Positions 27,930 to 38,473 of a stretch of DNA of 64,000 nt are shown here, one piece after another. The first letter of the stretch is position 1, and each line of letters opens with the position of its first letter. The notes beneath the pieces are model-generated. The model had not been told where the DNA came from and did no database searches. It saw only the letters and a program-made list of their open reading frames with translations. A program made the translations under genes and the position numbers. This stretch comes from Sphingobium sp. 15-1. GTDB taxonomy: Bacteria; Pseudomonadota; Alphaproteobacteria; Sphingomonadales; Sphingomonadaceae. Where the stretch lies: contig NZ_JABXJG010000001.1 of assembly GCF_013375535.1 (NCBI RefSeq), positions 2,170,001 through 2,234,000 of the forward strand, read 5' to 3'.

Positions 27930-28220
27930 ATGCGGACGGCAGCGCTGATTTTCCTTCCCCTGTTGACAGGCTGCGCGGGCGGCCAGGGGGCCGCCACTCC
28001 GCCGTCCGCCCCCGAAGGCGCGTGCCGCAACGAAGGACTGGACCGCTTCGTCGGCCAGACCGCCAGCGCGGCGACCGGCGCGGAACTGCTCAAGCTGTCG
28101 GGCGCCCGCACGCTGCGCTGGGGCGCGCCCGGCATGGCGATGACCATGGATTTCCGTGCCGACCGGCTGACCGTCAGCTATGACGAGAAAATGACGATCA
28201 CCTCCGCCCGCTGCGGCTGA
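27930..28220 (+). CDS. I78-family peptidase-inhibitor-like lipoprotein
   Basis: 96-aa precursor with a lipobox (LLTGC, Cys at about 15). The mature part has the I78 inhibitor pattern: FVGQTASAATGAELL, ARTLRWGAPGMAMTMDF and RLTVSYDEKMTITSARCG. Family members inhibit serine proteases, though many are uncharacterised. It starts 12 nt after rnd and may be cotranscribed with it. Confidence 0.8.
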   Translation: MRTAALIFLPLLTGCAGGQGAATPPSAPEGACRNEGLDRFVGQTASAATGAELLKLSGARTLRWGAPGMAMTMDFRADRLTVSYDEKMTITSARCG

Positions 28221-28442
28221 ATGAAGCGGATGCGGACCGCACTGGAATAAATCGCCCCGTCCAACCGTATTCCCCCCGGCACCGGCCGCAATCCCCCTGA
28301 TCGCGACCGGTCGGCCCTAAGGGTGGTCCCCATGGGGCGGCGTAGCGGTGGCGCAAAGAGGCAGGCCCCTCCCGCACCATCGCTACGCCATTCCCGTTTC
28401 GTTGCAATCTGTTAGGGTGCCTCCGACAAGAGGAGCGGCCCG

Positions 28443-28835
28443 ATGGACGACAATGACTCTCCCTCCGCGCTGATCGACAGGCGGATCGCGGAGCTGGGCG
28501 ACTGGCGCGGCGAAACGCTTGGCCGGGTCCGCGCGCTGATCCGGGAAGCCGATCCCCAAGTGGTCGAGGAATGGAAATGGCGCGGCGTGCCGGTCTGGTC
28601 GCATGACGGCATCCTCTGCACCGGGGAAAGCTACAAGGCGGTGGTCAAGCTGACCTTCGCGAAGGGCGCGGCGTTGGAAGACCCGGCGGCCCTGTTCAAC
28701 GCCAGCCTGGACGGCAATGTACGCCGCGCCATTGACTTAAGGGAGGGTGAGACGATCGATGCCGATGCGTTCAAGGCGCTGATCCGCGCCGCAGTCGCAC
28801 TCAACGGGGCCAAGCCGCGGAAGAAGAAGGGCTAA
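28443..28835 (+). CDS. DUF1801 family protein
   Basis: 130-aa soluble protein. The pattern RVRALIREADPQVVEEWKW, WSHDGILC, YKAVVKLTFAKGA matches DUF1801 (YdhG/YjbR-like fold, function unknown). The 222-bp gap upstream carries an inverted repeat (GGCGTAGCG at 28337-28345, CGCTACGCC at 28381-28389). The stop is followed by a perfect hairpin at 28842. Confidence 0.78.
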   Translation: MDDNDSPSALIDRRIAELGDWRGETLGRVRALIREADPQVVEEWKWRGVPVWSHDGILCTGESYKAVVKLTFAKGAALEDPAALFNASLDGNVRRAIDLREGETIDADAFKALIRAAVALNGAKPRKKKG

Positions 28836-28841
28836 GATAAA

Positions 28842-28881
28842 AGATCAGCGTGCTCCTGCGAAGGCAGGAGCACGCTGATCT
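28842..28881. repeat. perfect 18-bp hairpin, short family A derivative
   Basis: AGATCAGCGTGCTCCTGC pairs perfectly with GCAGGAGCACGCTGATCT around a GAAG loop. The inner part GTGCTCCTGCGAAGGCAGG matches the half-unit of family A. It lies between the convergent DUF1801 and HNH-like genes and may act as terminator, although no T-run follows. Confidence 0.85.
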
Positions 28882-28923
28882 CAAGGGCGATCACATCCTG
28901 CAAAAACACAGCCCTACACCCAA

Positions 28924-29622
28924 TCAACACTCCAACCCAATCAACGTCCCGCTACCGATCCGGCCCACATAGCGCTTCCCGTCAATCTCTAGCCAATCCG
29001 GCGTCACCTCCAGCCGGCGTCCGCGAATGGTGGTGCGCAGATGCTCCACCGCGATCCGGTTGCGCGCCACGATCCGCAGCACCGCCAGCCCCTCGCCCCG
29101 CGCCGCCATCATCGTGTAGCGGTCGCCGCGCAGCAGGAAATGCCAGCTCCCGTCCGTCGGCATCCACTCATTGCCGTTCACGACCTGCACCGGCTCGCCA
29201 TCCGGGCCGCCCATGCGCACGCTGATGCGGGTCGCGCCATTGCTCCGGCGCGGCGGGGCGAAGATCAGGATCGGCTCGCCCTCCAGCGTCAACGGGATCG
29301 GCGTGTCCCGCAGCAATTGCGAGCCGCCCATGATCAACGTCGGCAATTCCGGCGAAAAGGGCAGCCGGTCGCGCGCGAAATGGCGCTGCCGCACGACCGG
29401 ATTGGCGTGGAAGCCCTGTACCTGCATCGGCGTCAGCCGCCCTTCCTCGACCAGCCCATGGCAGGTCGGGCAGAGCAGCGTCACGCCATGACTCTCCGGC
29501 AAACGCAGATAACGGTAAATCGTCACGCCGCAGCGGACACAAGCAAAACCGCAAGTCTGACGGATTTCGTCCTGCTGCTGCGCAGTCAGACCTGGCAGCG
29601 ACGGCATCACGCGAAAGCCCAT
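28924..29622 (-). CDS. HNH-like zinc-binding protein of unknown function
   Basis: 232 aa. Residues about 20-75 resemble an HNH/zinc-ribbon unit: CGFACVRCG, then HGVTLLCPTCHGL, as in small HNH nucleases. The other 150 residues, with LIMGGSQLLRDTPIPL and a Val/Arg-rich beta pattern, are not recognised. ATG 29622 follows AAGGGG. Nuclease activity is not proven: the central His-Asn residues cannot be assigned with certainty. It stands alone on the - strand. Confidence 0.68.
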   Translation of the reverse strand: MGFRVMPSLPGLTAQQQDEIRQTCGFACVRCGVTIYRYLRLPESHGVTLLCPTCHGLVEEGRLTPMQVQGFHANPVVRQRHFARDRLPFSPELPTLIMGGSQLLRDTPIPLTLEGEPILIFAPPRRSNGATRISVRMGGPDGEPVQVVNGNEWMPTDGSWHFLLRGDRYTMMAARGEGLAVLRIVARNRIAVEHLRTTIRGRRLEVTPDWLEIDGKRYVGRIGSGTLIGLEC

Positions 29623-29778
29623 GCAGACGACCCCTTGCAATCACCTGCCCGCGCCACTGCGGACCGGCGTTCCTTCGGCGTCCTTCCTGCTGGCCGGGGG
29701 CGCTCCAAAGCACCCCTTCTCGCTATTGCACTATCGTTGAAATAAATGCGGACAAGTCAAGGGCTGTTCGCCATTCTC

Positions 29779-30165
29779 CTACCGCTGGGGCAGCAGGTCC
29801 AGGTTGCGCGATGCGGCAATCGCCCGGATGCGGTCGGGCCGCGGCATGGATTTGATAGCGATTTCCGCCATGTCGCCCGCGCTGAACAATTCCACATTGC
29901 CGACGTTGAAAATCCGCTGGCCCAGCGTCTGGGTGATGCGCACGCTGCGGATGCTGCTGAGCGCGATCTCCGTCCGCTGCTTGGCGAGCAGGCCGCGTTC
30001 GAACAACACTTCGCGGTCGGACAGCGCCAGACGCTCGCCCTTGTTCAGCACCCACCATATGCCGATGGCGACTATGCCGACGACGGAAATCAGCAGCAGG
30101 ACGAACAGAAAGGGGTGTGCGCGGAACATCGCGGGATGCTCATCATACAGCCAAGTCTCGCTCAT
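29779..30165 (-). CDS. bacterial PH-domain membrane protein
   Basis: 128 aa. A hydrophobic segment at about 18-40 (FLFVLLLISVVGIVAIGIWW) is followed by a bPH_2-like domain: LALSDREVLFERGLLAKQRTEI, LSSIRSVRITQTLGQRIFNVG and VELFSAGD. Such proteins sit in the inner membrane and are poorly characterised. It lies just downstream of lepA on the same strand (86 nt). Confidence 0.82.
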   Translation of the reverse strand: MSETWLYDEHPAMFRAHPFLFVLLLISVVGIVAIGIWWVLNKGERLALSDREVLFERGLLAKQRTEIALSSIRSVRITQTLGQRIFNVGNVELFSAGDMAEIAIKSMPRPDRIRAIAASRNLDLLPQR

Positions 30166-30251
30166 GCCGGTCCCCTGCCGCTAACCGTTTTGCATTGACC
30201 ATGGACGCTCCACCGCCGTCAAGGCCGCCCAAGAGCATGATACGCTTCGGA

Positions 30252-32057
<1,806 letters not shown>

Positions 32058-32239
32058 GGCCCGCGCCGATAGCAGCCATTTGCGGGCGTGTCAGCAGGCA
32101 CGCGCATCGGTCGCCCTTTGAAGGCAATAGCGGTGATAACCATTCGCATTACTTGCGCGACCACGCGGTTGTGCTAGAGCTTGGGTCAAATATCAGGGCG
32201 CCAAAAAAGCAAAACGACTTCAGCAACTTTCAGGGGTGC

Positions 32240-33016
32240 ATGACAATGCGTGTGTTCGCGAAATTCGTCGCTGCCGCAGCCGGCCTGGCTGTCGCGGCTT
32301 CTCCGGCGATGGCCGCCGACAAGGGCTCGTCCGCCCGGCAGCAGCAGGCCAAGAAAACCGCCGAAATTCCTCATTGCACCCGGCGCCTCGGCACGGTGGC
32401 GATCGTCGAGCCGGACAACCAGTGGTGGCGTGAGCTGAACCTGGGCAGCCCGGAGGCGATCCTCAAGGTGTTCATCCAGCAGTCGGGCTGCTTCGGCATC
32501 GTCAACCGCGGCCGCGCCATGGCCAGCCGCAATCTGGAACGCGCCATGGCGGACTCCGGCGAATTGCAGGCGGGATCGAATCTGGGCAAGGGCCAGGTGA
32601 AGGCGGCGGATTATTATCTGCAGCCCGACATCGTCTCCTCGAACAAGAATTCGGGCGGCAATGCGCTGGGCGGCATGCTCGGCGGCTTCCTGGGCGGCCG
32701 GACCTTCGGCGCGCTCGCCGGCGGCATATCGGTCAAGAAGAGCGAGGCCAATGTCACGCTCTCGATCGTCAACGCCCGCACGACCGAGGAAGAGGCGCTG
32801 ACCGAGGGCTATGCCCGCAAATCGGACCTCAGCTTCGGCGGCGGCGGCGGTGCCGGCTGGTGGGGCGGTTTCGCGGCGGCTGGCGGCGGCGGCTATCAGA
32901 ACACCGAAATCGGCCAGGTGATCGTGCTGGCCTATCTCGACGCCTATACCAAGTTGGTGACGCAGCTTGGCGGCCTACCCGCCAATGCAGCGGCAGCGGC
33001 TCCCCGCGCGCAGTAA
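32240..33016 (+). CDS. CsgG/HfaB-like secreted protein
   Basis: 258 aa with a signal peptide (FVAAAAGLAVAASPAMAADK). The body, LGTVAIVEPDNQWWRELNLG, KVFIQQSGCFGIVNRGRAM, KAADYYLQPDIVS and EIGQVIVLAYLDAYTKLVTQ, resembles CsgG-type curli/holdfast assembly proteins. No lipobox cysteine is present, so it may be periplasmic rather than an outer-membrane lipoprotein. Two Gly-rich stretches (about 134-155, 195-215) are notable. ATG 32240 (or 32246) follows CAGGGG. Confidence 0.75.
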   Translation: MTMRVFAKFVAAAAGLAVAASPAMAADKGSSARQQQAKKTAEIPHCTRRLGTVAIVEPDNQWWRELNLGSPEAILKVFIQQSGCFGIVNRGRAMASRNLERAMADSGELQAGSNLGKGQVKAADYYLQPDIVSSNKNSGGNALGGMLGGFLGGRTFGALAGGISVKKSEANVTLSIVNARTTEEEALTEGYARKSDLSFGGGGGAGWWGGFAAAGGGGYQNTEIGQVIVLAYLDAYTKLVTQLGGLPANAAAAAPRAQ

Positions 33017-33038
33017 AGGGCGGCTATTCGCGAAAAGG

Positions 33039-33071
33039 GCGCTGCCGGAGATTCCGGTGGCGCTTTTTTTT
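33039..33071 (+). terminator. intrinsic terminator after csgG-like gene
   Basis: GCGCTGCCGGA and TCCGGTGGCGC form a stem with one internal mismatch pair, followed by eight T residues (33064-33071). It lies 23 bp after the stop codon. Confidence 0.88.
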
Positions 33072-33115
33072 GCGGCTGGCCTTTCACCATGGGACAGTGG
33101 CTACCGTTAAGCGCG

Positions 33116-33143
33116 CCGTGCTCCTACGAAGGCAGGAGTACGG
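33116..33143. repeat. short family A half-unit hairpin
   Basis: CCGTGCTCCT and AGGAGTACGG pair with one mismatch around ACGAAGGC. This is a single half of the family A repeat, just beyond the end of the acyltransferase gene. Confidence 0.7.
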
Positions 33144-33192
33144 TGTACTTCAAGGACCGCGACTGTCCGCTTCCCACCCATTCAGGACACCC

Positions 33193-34230
33193 CTAGGCTT
33201 GCCCCGGCACCCCCTCGCTCGACCCGTTCCTCTCGCGACGCCGCCACCAGCCCAATATCGCCTCTCCAGCCGGCCGCTCGACTGCCCGATTGATGATCGT
33301 CCCCAAACCCAGCGCCACCGCAAAGGCCGCTGCAAAACCGGCCCACGGACCATAGCCCGCCTCCGCCATTTTCAGCATCACGACAAAGCCGACATGCTGG
33401 TGGATGAGGTAGAAGGAATAGCTGATCCCACCCATCCAGACGAGCGGGCGAAGGTTCAGAAAGCGCAACCGCCCCGCGATCAGCGCCCCGAACGCCGCCA
33501 GCAGGACAAGACCCGCCAGGCTGATGTCCCAACTGTCGACCGTCGCGATCGACAGCAGCGACAGCGCCGCATAGGGCGCCTGCTGCCGCCAGCTTCGCTG
33601 CCCCGCCCAGACGCGATAGGACAGCATGCCGATGATGAAGCAGGGCACATAGCGCAGCACCAGCAGCATCACGATCCGTTCCGGCATGCCCGGCCACAGC
33701 ACATAGAGCCAACGCAAGACCAGCCAGCCAGCCAACACCGGCTCCAACCGCCTGAGACCTGTCCATTTCCAGAGCGAGAGCATGCAGAAATAAAAGGCGA
33801 TCTCAACGGTCAGCGTCCAATAAGCGCCGTCGACTTCGGGCAGGAAGGCAAAGCCCTGCAACATGGTGACATTGGCCAGGATCGCGCCCGGCCCGATCAG
33901 CAGTTGCGAAACCCGCGCCAGATATTCGATCCCCAGCGTCAGCAGCATCGCGACCAGATAGGCCGGATAGAGCCGGGCGAAGCGGTTGATCAGGAAATCC
34001 GGAACCGTCCGAATGCGGTCGAGCGTGAAGAAGATCGCGAAACCGGAAATGGCGAAGAACAGCAGCACCCGATAATTGCCGCCCAGGAAGCTGAAGGGCA
34101 CGTGCGCCGCCTGCGGAAACAGCTCATGGAAGCGGGTGGAATAATGGAAAGCCAACACGCACAACGCCCCCAGGCCGCGCAAGGCGTCGAGTTCCGTCAA
34201 GCGGCGGGTGGAAGGGCGCGACCCCGGCAT
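33193..34230 (-). CDS. acyltransferase 3 family membrane protein
   Basis: 345-aa inner-membrane protein with about ten helices. The N-terminus LDALRGLGALCVLAFHYSTR carries the family catalytic His, and RFARLYPAYLVAM is the second hallmark. Family members O-acylate surface sugars or lipids; the substrate is unknown. ATG 34230 is preferred over an in-frame TTG at 34257. No surface-polysaccharide genes are nearby. Confidence 0.88.
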   Translation of the reverse strand: MPGSRPSTRRLTELDALRGLGALCVLAFHYSTRFHELFPQAAHVPFSFLGGNYRVLLFFAISGFAIFFTLDRIRTVPDFLINRFARLYPAYLVAMLLTLGIEYLARVSQLLIGPGAILANVTMLQGFAFLPEVDGAYWTLTVEIAFYFCMLSLWKWTGLRRLEPVLAGWLVLRWLYVLWPGMPERIVMLLVLRYVPCFIIGMLSYRVWAGQRSWRQQAPYAALSLLSIATVDSWDISLAGLVLLAAFGALIAGRLRFLNLRPLVWMGGISYSFYLIHQHVGFVVMLKMAEAGYGPWAGFAAAFAVALGLGTIINRAVERPAGEAILGWWRRRERNGSSEGVPGQA

Positions 34231-34706
34231 GTCCGCGCCATAGCAACGGAACAGCAATCATTCCGTTAATATCGTGGTTAAGCGCATGGCCTGGCGCGAT
34301 TTTCATCAAAGGGCGGACGCTCACCCGCTTTGGTTGCCCACTCGATCGCATGGGAAAATAGGAAGGTTTGAAATCCATCACCCCGGGCTCGACCCGGGGT
34401 CCCGCTTGTCTTGACCGACCACGCCCCAACTCCGGAGGCAGGCCCCGGAGCAAACCCAAGGTGACGAAATCAGGAACGGCTGGAATCCAATCTCCGGATT
34501 CCCCTAGCCTGTATCGACATTCAGCTTGAGAATATAAGCGACGTCATGCTGAACTTTTTTAGCTGCGTTGGCCTTCGGTTCAGCATCCATTGTGCCTCTA
34601 CAGGCCTTCCGCTCTTGGGGAGAAATGGATGCTGAAACAAGTTCAGCATGACGATTTGGAATGAAGTTTCCTCTGATCCTACGAAATAGCTGAATGTCGA
34701 TACAGC
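34231..34706. other. 476-bp intergenic region filled by repeats
   Basis: Upstream of the acyltransferase gene and downstream of the SRPBCC gene. It contains a family F palindrome (34377-34466) and MITE-like copy 2 (34503-34710). No gene is supported. Confidence 0.75.
34377..34466. repeat. palindromic repeat, family F
   Basis: CATCACCCCGGG is followed by CTCGA and CCCGGGG, a perfect hairpin, and ends AAGGTGACG, with ends inverted (ATCACC / GGTGAC). A second hairpin, CTCCGG and CCGGAG, lies at 34430-34450. Only one copy is seen in the window. Confidence 0.72.
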
Positions 34707-34710
34707 CTAA
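34503..34710. mobile_element. MITE-like element, copy 2, core inverted relative to copy 1
   Basis: About 208 bp with ends CTAGCCTGTATCGACATTCAGC and its inverse AGCTGAATGTCGATACAGCC (both read as landmarks). The right inner arm (34624-34653) is identical to the 30-bp arm of copy 1; the left arm (from 34542) is disrupted by a short insertion near 34555-34581. The outer flanks are reverse-complementary to those of copy 1, while the core keeps the same orientation. The right end contains the stop codon of the SRPBCC gene. Confidence 0.7.
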
Positions 34711-35246
34711 GGCCGCCCCGTCTCCGCCGCCCGCTTCAGCCCCTGCAATTGCTCGGCCAGAACCTTGTCGACGAGCGGCGCGATCTTGGCCGTCTCCACC
34801 CGCATATAGCCGCCGACTACATAGCTCATCCCCACCCGCACCCCCTTGCCCATTGGCGCGATGTCGAAGGTCAGCGTCCCGGTCACAGCCTCCGCCTGCA
34901 ACGGCCCGAGCGCTCCGGAAAGCCGCAATTGCTTGTCGGGCGCGGCATAGATCACCCGTCCATGCTCGACGCTTCCGGCCTTCCCGTCCTTGCTCGGCAC
35001 CTTTTCGCAGAAACAGCCGCCCGCCACGGGATCGAGGCTCAGATTGGCGGCATCGCCGCTATAGCTATGTTCGCCATTCCACCAACGGGCCGGTTGCCCC
35101 AACAGCCGATAAACGGTCGCCGCATCGGCCGCGACCTCGACGCTGTTCTCAACCGCAAAACCGACGCTGCTGCTGCTCGTGACAGCAGAATGGGCCGGCG
35201 CGGCCATCGCCACGCCAGCCCATATCCAAGCTATCCGCTTTTTCAT
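34707..35246 (-). CDS. SRPBCC-fold exported protein
   Basis: 179 aa with a signal peptide (MKKRIAWIWAGVAMAAPAHS). The body matches the START/SRPBCC lipid- or ligand-binding fold: VENSVEVAADAATVYRLLGQ, PARWWNGEHSYSG and a C-terminal helix VDKVLAEQLQGLKRAA. The TAG stop (34707-34709) lies within the end of a MITE-like element, so the original C-terminus may have been changed. Upstream on the same strand is adk. Confidence 0.75.
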   Translation of the reverse strand: MKKRIAWIWAGVAMAAPAHSAVTSSSSVGFAVENSVEVAADAATVYRLLGQPARWWNGEHSYSGDAANLSLDPVAGGCFCEKVPSKDGKAGSVEHGRVIYAAPDKQLRLSGALGPLQAEAVTGTLTFDIAPMGKGVRVGMSYVVGGYMRVETAKIAPLVDKVLAEQLQGLKRAAETGRP

Positions 35247-35340
35247 CTCACCCTCCCTCCTGACAGGAAAGCGAGATTAATTCCGTTCGCCGCATTTTCC
35301 GAGTCGCCAGATTTCCGGCCGACGCGGACAATGCTGTGGC

Positions 35341-35997
35341 TCAGGCGCCCTTGCCGTCCAATATGGCTGCGACCGCTACGGTCACATCGTCCATGTCGGC
35401 CATGCCGTCGACCCGCGACACGATGCCGCGCGCCTCGTAGATCGGCAGGATCGGCGCGGTCTTGGCGCGATATTCGGCCATGCGCGTGCGCACGGTTTCC
35501 TCATTATCGTCCGGACGACGCTTGAACTCATGCCCGCCGCATTTGTCGCAGCTGCCCTCGACCTTCGGCTGCTTGAAGCTGTCGTGATAGCCTTCACCGC
35601 AGGTCGCGCAGGTGAAGCGGCCGGTGATGCGCTCGACCAGCGCGTCCTCGTCCACTTCCAGCTCGATCACATGGTCGAGCGTCCGGTTGCGATCCGCCAA
35701 AATGCCGTCGAGCGAATGGGCCTGCGCCTCGGTGCGCGGATAGCCGTCGAAGATCACGCCGGTTTCGGGCGACAGCGCATCCAGCGCCTCCCCAATGATG
35801 CCGGACACGATCTCGTCCGACACGAGCTCACCGGCCTCCATCACGGCCTTGGCCTTGAGACCGATCGGCGTCCCGGCCTTCACAGCCGCGCGGAGCATGT
35901 CGCCCGTCGATAGCTGCACCATGCCCCGGCTGTCCACCAGACGAGTCGCCTGGGTCCCCTTGCCGGCGCCCGGAGGGCCGAGCAGAATGATATTCAT
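35341..35997 (-). CDS. adk: adenylate kinase
   Basis: Interconverts ATP + AMP and 2 ADP (218 aa). The P-loop is GPPGAGKGTQ, with FDGYPRTEAQA for AMP binding. The lid carries four cysteines in C-x2-C...C-x2-C arrangement (CATCGEG, CDKCGG), predicting bound zinc. ATG 35997 is chosen since AGGGGAG is 10 nt upstream; ATG 36006 is too close. It ends the spc operon after secY. The alpha operon does not follow. Confidence 0.97.
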   Translation of the reverse strand: MNIILLGPPGAGKGTQATRLVDSRGMVQLSTGDMLRAAVKAGTPIGLKAKAVMEAGELVSDEIVSGIIGEALDALSPETGVIFDGYPRTEAQAHSLDGILADRNRTLDHVIELEVDEDALVERITGRFTCATCGEGYHDSFKQPKVEGSCDKCGGHEFKRRPDDNEETVRTRMAEYRAKTAPILPIYEARGIVSRVDGMADMDDVTVAVAAILDGKGA

Positions 35998-36044
35998 ATT
36001 GCGCATTCTCCCCTGTTCTTCGCGCTTTACCTATATTGCGCCGT

Positions 36045-37409
36045 TCAGCGCAAACGCCCCTTCAGCTTCGCCTTCTTGATCAGATCGCCATATTGATGGG
36101 CAAGCAGGTGGCTCTGAATCTGCGTCACGGTATCGACCGTAACATTGACCACGATCAACAGGCTAGTCCCACCAAGGTAGAAGGGAATGCCCGCCCGGGC
36201 GATCACAAATTCGGGCACCAGGCAGATGAAAGCCAGATAGGCCGCGCCGATCACCGTGATACGGGTCAGCACATAATCGAGATAATTTTCGGTGTTCTTG
36301 CCCGGACGGATGCCGGGGATGAAGCCGCCATTGCGCTTGAGGTTGTCGGCCGTCTCTTCCGGATTGAACACCACGGCGGTGTAGAAGAAGCAGAAGAAGA
36401 CGATGCCGAGGCCATAGAGCGCCATATAGACCGGGCTACCGTGCGACAGATATTGGTTCAGCGTCAGCACGAAATCGCCCAGCTTGCTCTCGCCCGCAAC
36501 GGTCTGCCCCGCAAATTGCGAGACGGTGAGCGGCATCAGCAACAGCGACGACGCGAAGATCGGCGGGATCACGCCCGCGGTGTTTACCTTGAGCGGCAAA
36601 TGGCTGCGATCGGCCTGCATCAGCCCCTGGCGCGTTTGCCGCTTGGGATATTGGATCAGCACCCGGCGCTGCGCCCGCTCCATGAAGCAGATGAAGGCGA
36701 TCAGACCAAAGCCCAGCACGATCACCAGGAAGATCAGCAGGCCCGATATCGCGCCGGTGCTGCTCGACTTGAACAGGTTGCTCAGCGTCACCGGCAATTG
36801 TGCGACGATGCCCGCCATGATGATCAGCGACACGCCGTTGCCGATGCCGCGCGAAGTGATCTGCTCACCCAGCCACATCAGGAACATGGTGCCGCCGATC
36901 AGCGAGATCACAGCCGCGACGCGGAACAGGATGCCCGGATCGACCACCGCCTGCACGCCCGACTGGGCGCCGAAGCTTTCCAAGCCGACCGCGATGAAAT
37001 AGCCCTGCACCGCCGTCAAACCGACCGTGCCGTAGCGGGTGTACTGGTTCAGCTTCTTGCGGCCGCTTTCGCCTTCCTTCTTGATCGCCGCGAGCTGCGG
37101 CGAGAGGGAGGCGGCGAGCTGCACCACGATCGAGGCGGTGATGTAGGGCATCACGCCGAGCGCGATCAGGCTCATGCGCGAGAGCGAACCGCCCGAAAAG
37201 GTGTTGAAGATGTCGAGGATGCCGCCATTGGTCTGCTTGTAGAGCTGCGACAGGGCCGTCGGATCGACGCCCGGCAGCGGCACGAAGCTCAGGAAGCGGA
37301 AGACGATCAGCGCGCCCAGCGTGAACCACAGGCGCTTCTTGAGGTCGGTCGCCTGGCTGAACTTCGCCAGGCTGAGATTGGATGCGAGCTGGTCGGCTCT
37401 CGATGCCAT
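36045..37409 (-). CDS. secY: protein translocase subunit SecY
   Basis: Channel subunit of the SecYEG translocon (454 aa, ten membrane helices). The N-terminus has LWFTLGALIVFRFLSFVPLPG, and later GIGNGVSLIIMAGIV and the C5 loop QAGLM-type RQGLMQADRSHLPLKVN are typical. It follows rplO across a 190-nt gap with hairpins and lies 47 nt upstream of adk. Confidence 0.97.
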   Translation of the reverse strand: MASRADQLASNLSLAKFSQATDLKKRLWFTLGALIVFRFLSFVPLPGVDPTALSQLYKQTNGGILDIFNTFSGGSLSRMSLIALGVMPYITASIVVQLAASLSPQLAAIKKEGESGRKKLNQYTRYGTVGLTAVQGYFIAVGLESFGAQSGVQAVVDPGILFRVAAVISLIGGTMFLMWLGEQITSRGIGNGVSLIIMAGIVAQLPVTLSNLFKSSSTGAISGLLIFLVIVLGFGLIAFICFMERAQRRVLIQYPKRQTRQGLMQADRSHLPLKVNTAGVIPPIFASSLLLMPLTVSQFAGQTVAGESKLGDFVLTLNQYLSHGSPVYMALYGLGIVFFCFFYTAVVFNPEETADNLKRNGGFIPGIRPGKNTENYLDYVLTRITVIGAAYLAFICLVPEFVIARAGIPFYLGGTSLLIVVNVTVDTVTQIQSHLLAHQYGDLIKKAKLKGRLR

Positions 37410-37539
37410 CTTGGCTGCCCTTCAAAACATCTTGCCGGGATTGGGTGCCCGGAGCGGAATCGCTAACCCCTTAGCGGGGTGATGGGGCGCTGTCGAACCG
37501 GGAATCGCCGCCGACGCGACAAAAAACTGCCCCAAAACA

Positions 37540-37577
37540 CATGGCCCCGCTCACCCATATCGGGCAGCGGGGCCATG
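37540..37577 (-). terminator. hairpin between rplO and secY
   Basis: CATGGCCCCGCT (37540-37551) pairs with AGCGGGGCCATG (37566-37577), a perfect 12-bp stem. On the - strand a T6 run follows only after about 13 nt, so it may attenuate rather than fully stop transcription into secY. Confidence 0.5.
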
Positions 37578-37599
37578 CTTGCAAGCTTTAGCGGCGGAA

Positions 37600-38136
37600 T
37601 TAGGCCTTCGCTGCGGCCTTCTTGGCGGCGAGGGCAGTGCCCTTCTTAGCCTTGGCCTTCTCAGCCGCCGGAACGACTTCGATCACGTCGACCTTGCCGC
37701 CAGCCTTCTCGACAGCTTCGACCGCACCCTTCGAGGCGCCGGCAACCAGGAAGCTGACCTTCGCGGTCAGATCGCCCTTGGCCAGCAGACGCACGCCGTC
37801 CTTGCCGCCACGGGCCAGAGCAGCGGCCTTCAGCGCCGCATGGTCGATGGTCGCATTGGCGTCCAGCTTGCCGGCGTCGATCGCCTTCTGCACCGCGCCC
37901 AGGTTCACGATCGCGTAATCCTTGGCGAAGATGTTGTTGAAGCCGCGCTTCGGCAGACGCATGTGGAGCGGCATCTGGCCACCCTCGAAGCCGTTGATGG
38001 CGACGCCCGAACGCGCCTTAGCACCCTTCTGGCCGCGACCGGCGGTCTTGCCCTTGCCCGAGCCGATACCACGGCCGACGCGCATCCGGCCCTTGCGGGC
38101 ACCGGCATTGTCATTGAGTTCGTTGAGCTTCGTCAT
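37600..38136 (-). CDS. rplO: 50S ribosomal protein L15 (uL15)
   Basis: 178 aa, longer than the E. coli protein (144 aa). The N-terminus [20 protein letters not shown] and [18 protein letters not shown] are diagnostic. The extra C-terminal end is Ala/Lys-rich ([17 protein letters not shown]). ATG 38136 is preferred over an in-frame GTG at 38145. rpmD lies 151 nt upstream. Confidence 0.96.
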   Translation of the reverse strand: MTKLNELNDNAGARKGRMRVGRGIGSGKGKTAGRGQKGAKARSGVAINGFEGGQMPLHMRLPKRGFNNIFAKDYAIVNLGAVQKAIDAGKLDANATIDHAALKAAALARGGKDGVRLLAKGDLTAKVSFLVAGASKGAVEAVEKAGGKVDVIEVVPAAEKAKAKKGTALAAKKAAAKA

Positions 38137-38287
38137 TTCATGCACTCGCTTTCGCTATGTTCGCGCAGTCCCGCTCATGATTTCTCCGGCAGGACAACTA
38201 AAGAGGGCGCGCCATTAGCGCCCTTTCCCAAAAAACGAAAGAGGGGTCGCCCCCTCTCCCGCCTCATTCCTTGCTGGTCGGGAAGGC

Positions 38288-38467
38288 TCAGCCTTCGACC
38301 ACCGCCACCATGTGGGGCAGCTTGGCGATGGCGCCGCGGACTTCCGCGGTGTCTTCCAGCTCCACCACGCGATGCATCTTGCCAAGGCCCAGACCGATCA
38401 GAATCTTCTTCTGAGCTTCGGGGCGGCGGATCGGTGAACCGATCTGCTTGATCTTGATCTTCGCCAT
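38288..38467 (-). CDS. rpmD: 50S ribosomal protein L30 (uL30)
   Basis: 59-aa ribosomal protein, read directly from the - strand: starts [20 protein letters not shown], contains [20 protein letters not shown] and ends VAVVEG. Position between rpsE and rplO is the standard spc order. It starts 6 nt after the rpsE stop. Confidence 0.96.
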   Translation of the reverse strand: MAKIKIKQIGSPIRRPEAQKKILIGLGLGKMHRVVELEDTAEVRGAIAKLPHMVAVVEG

Positions 38468-38473
38468 ATCCTG

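Noticed and set aside
36036..37466. 476-aa open frame antisense to secY
   Set aside because: Shadow frame of a conserved essential gene.
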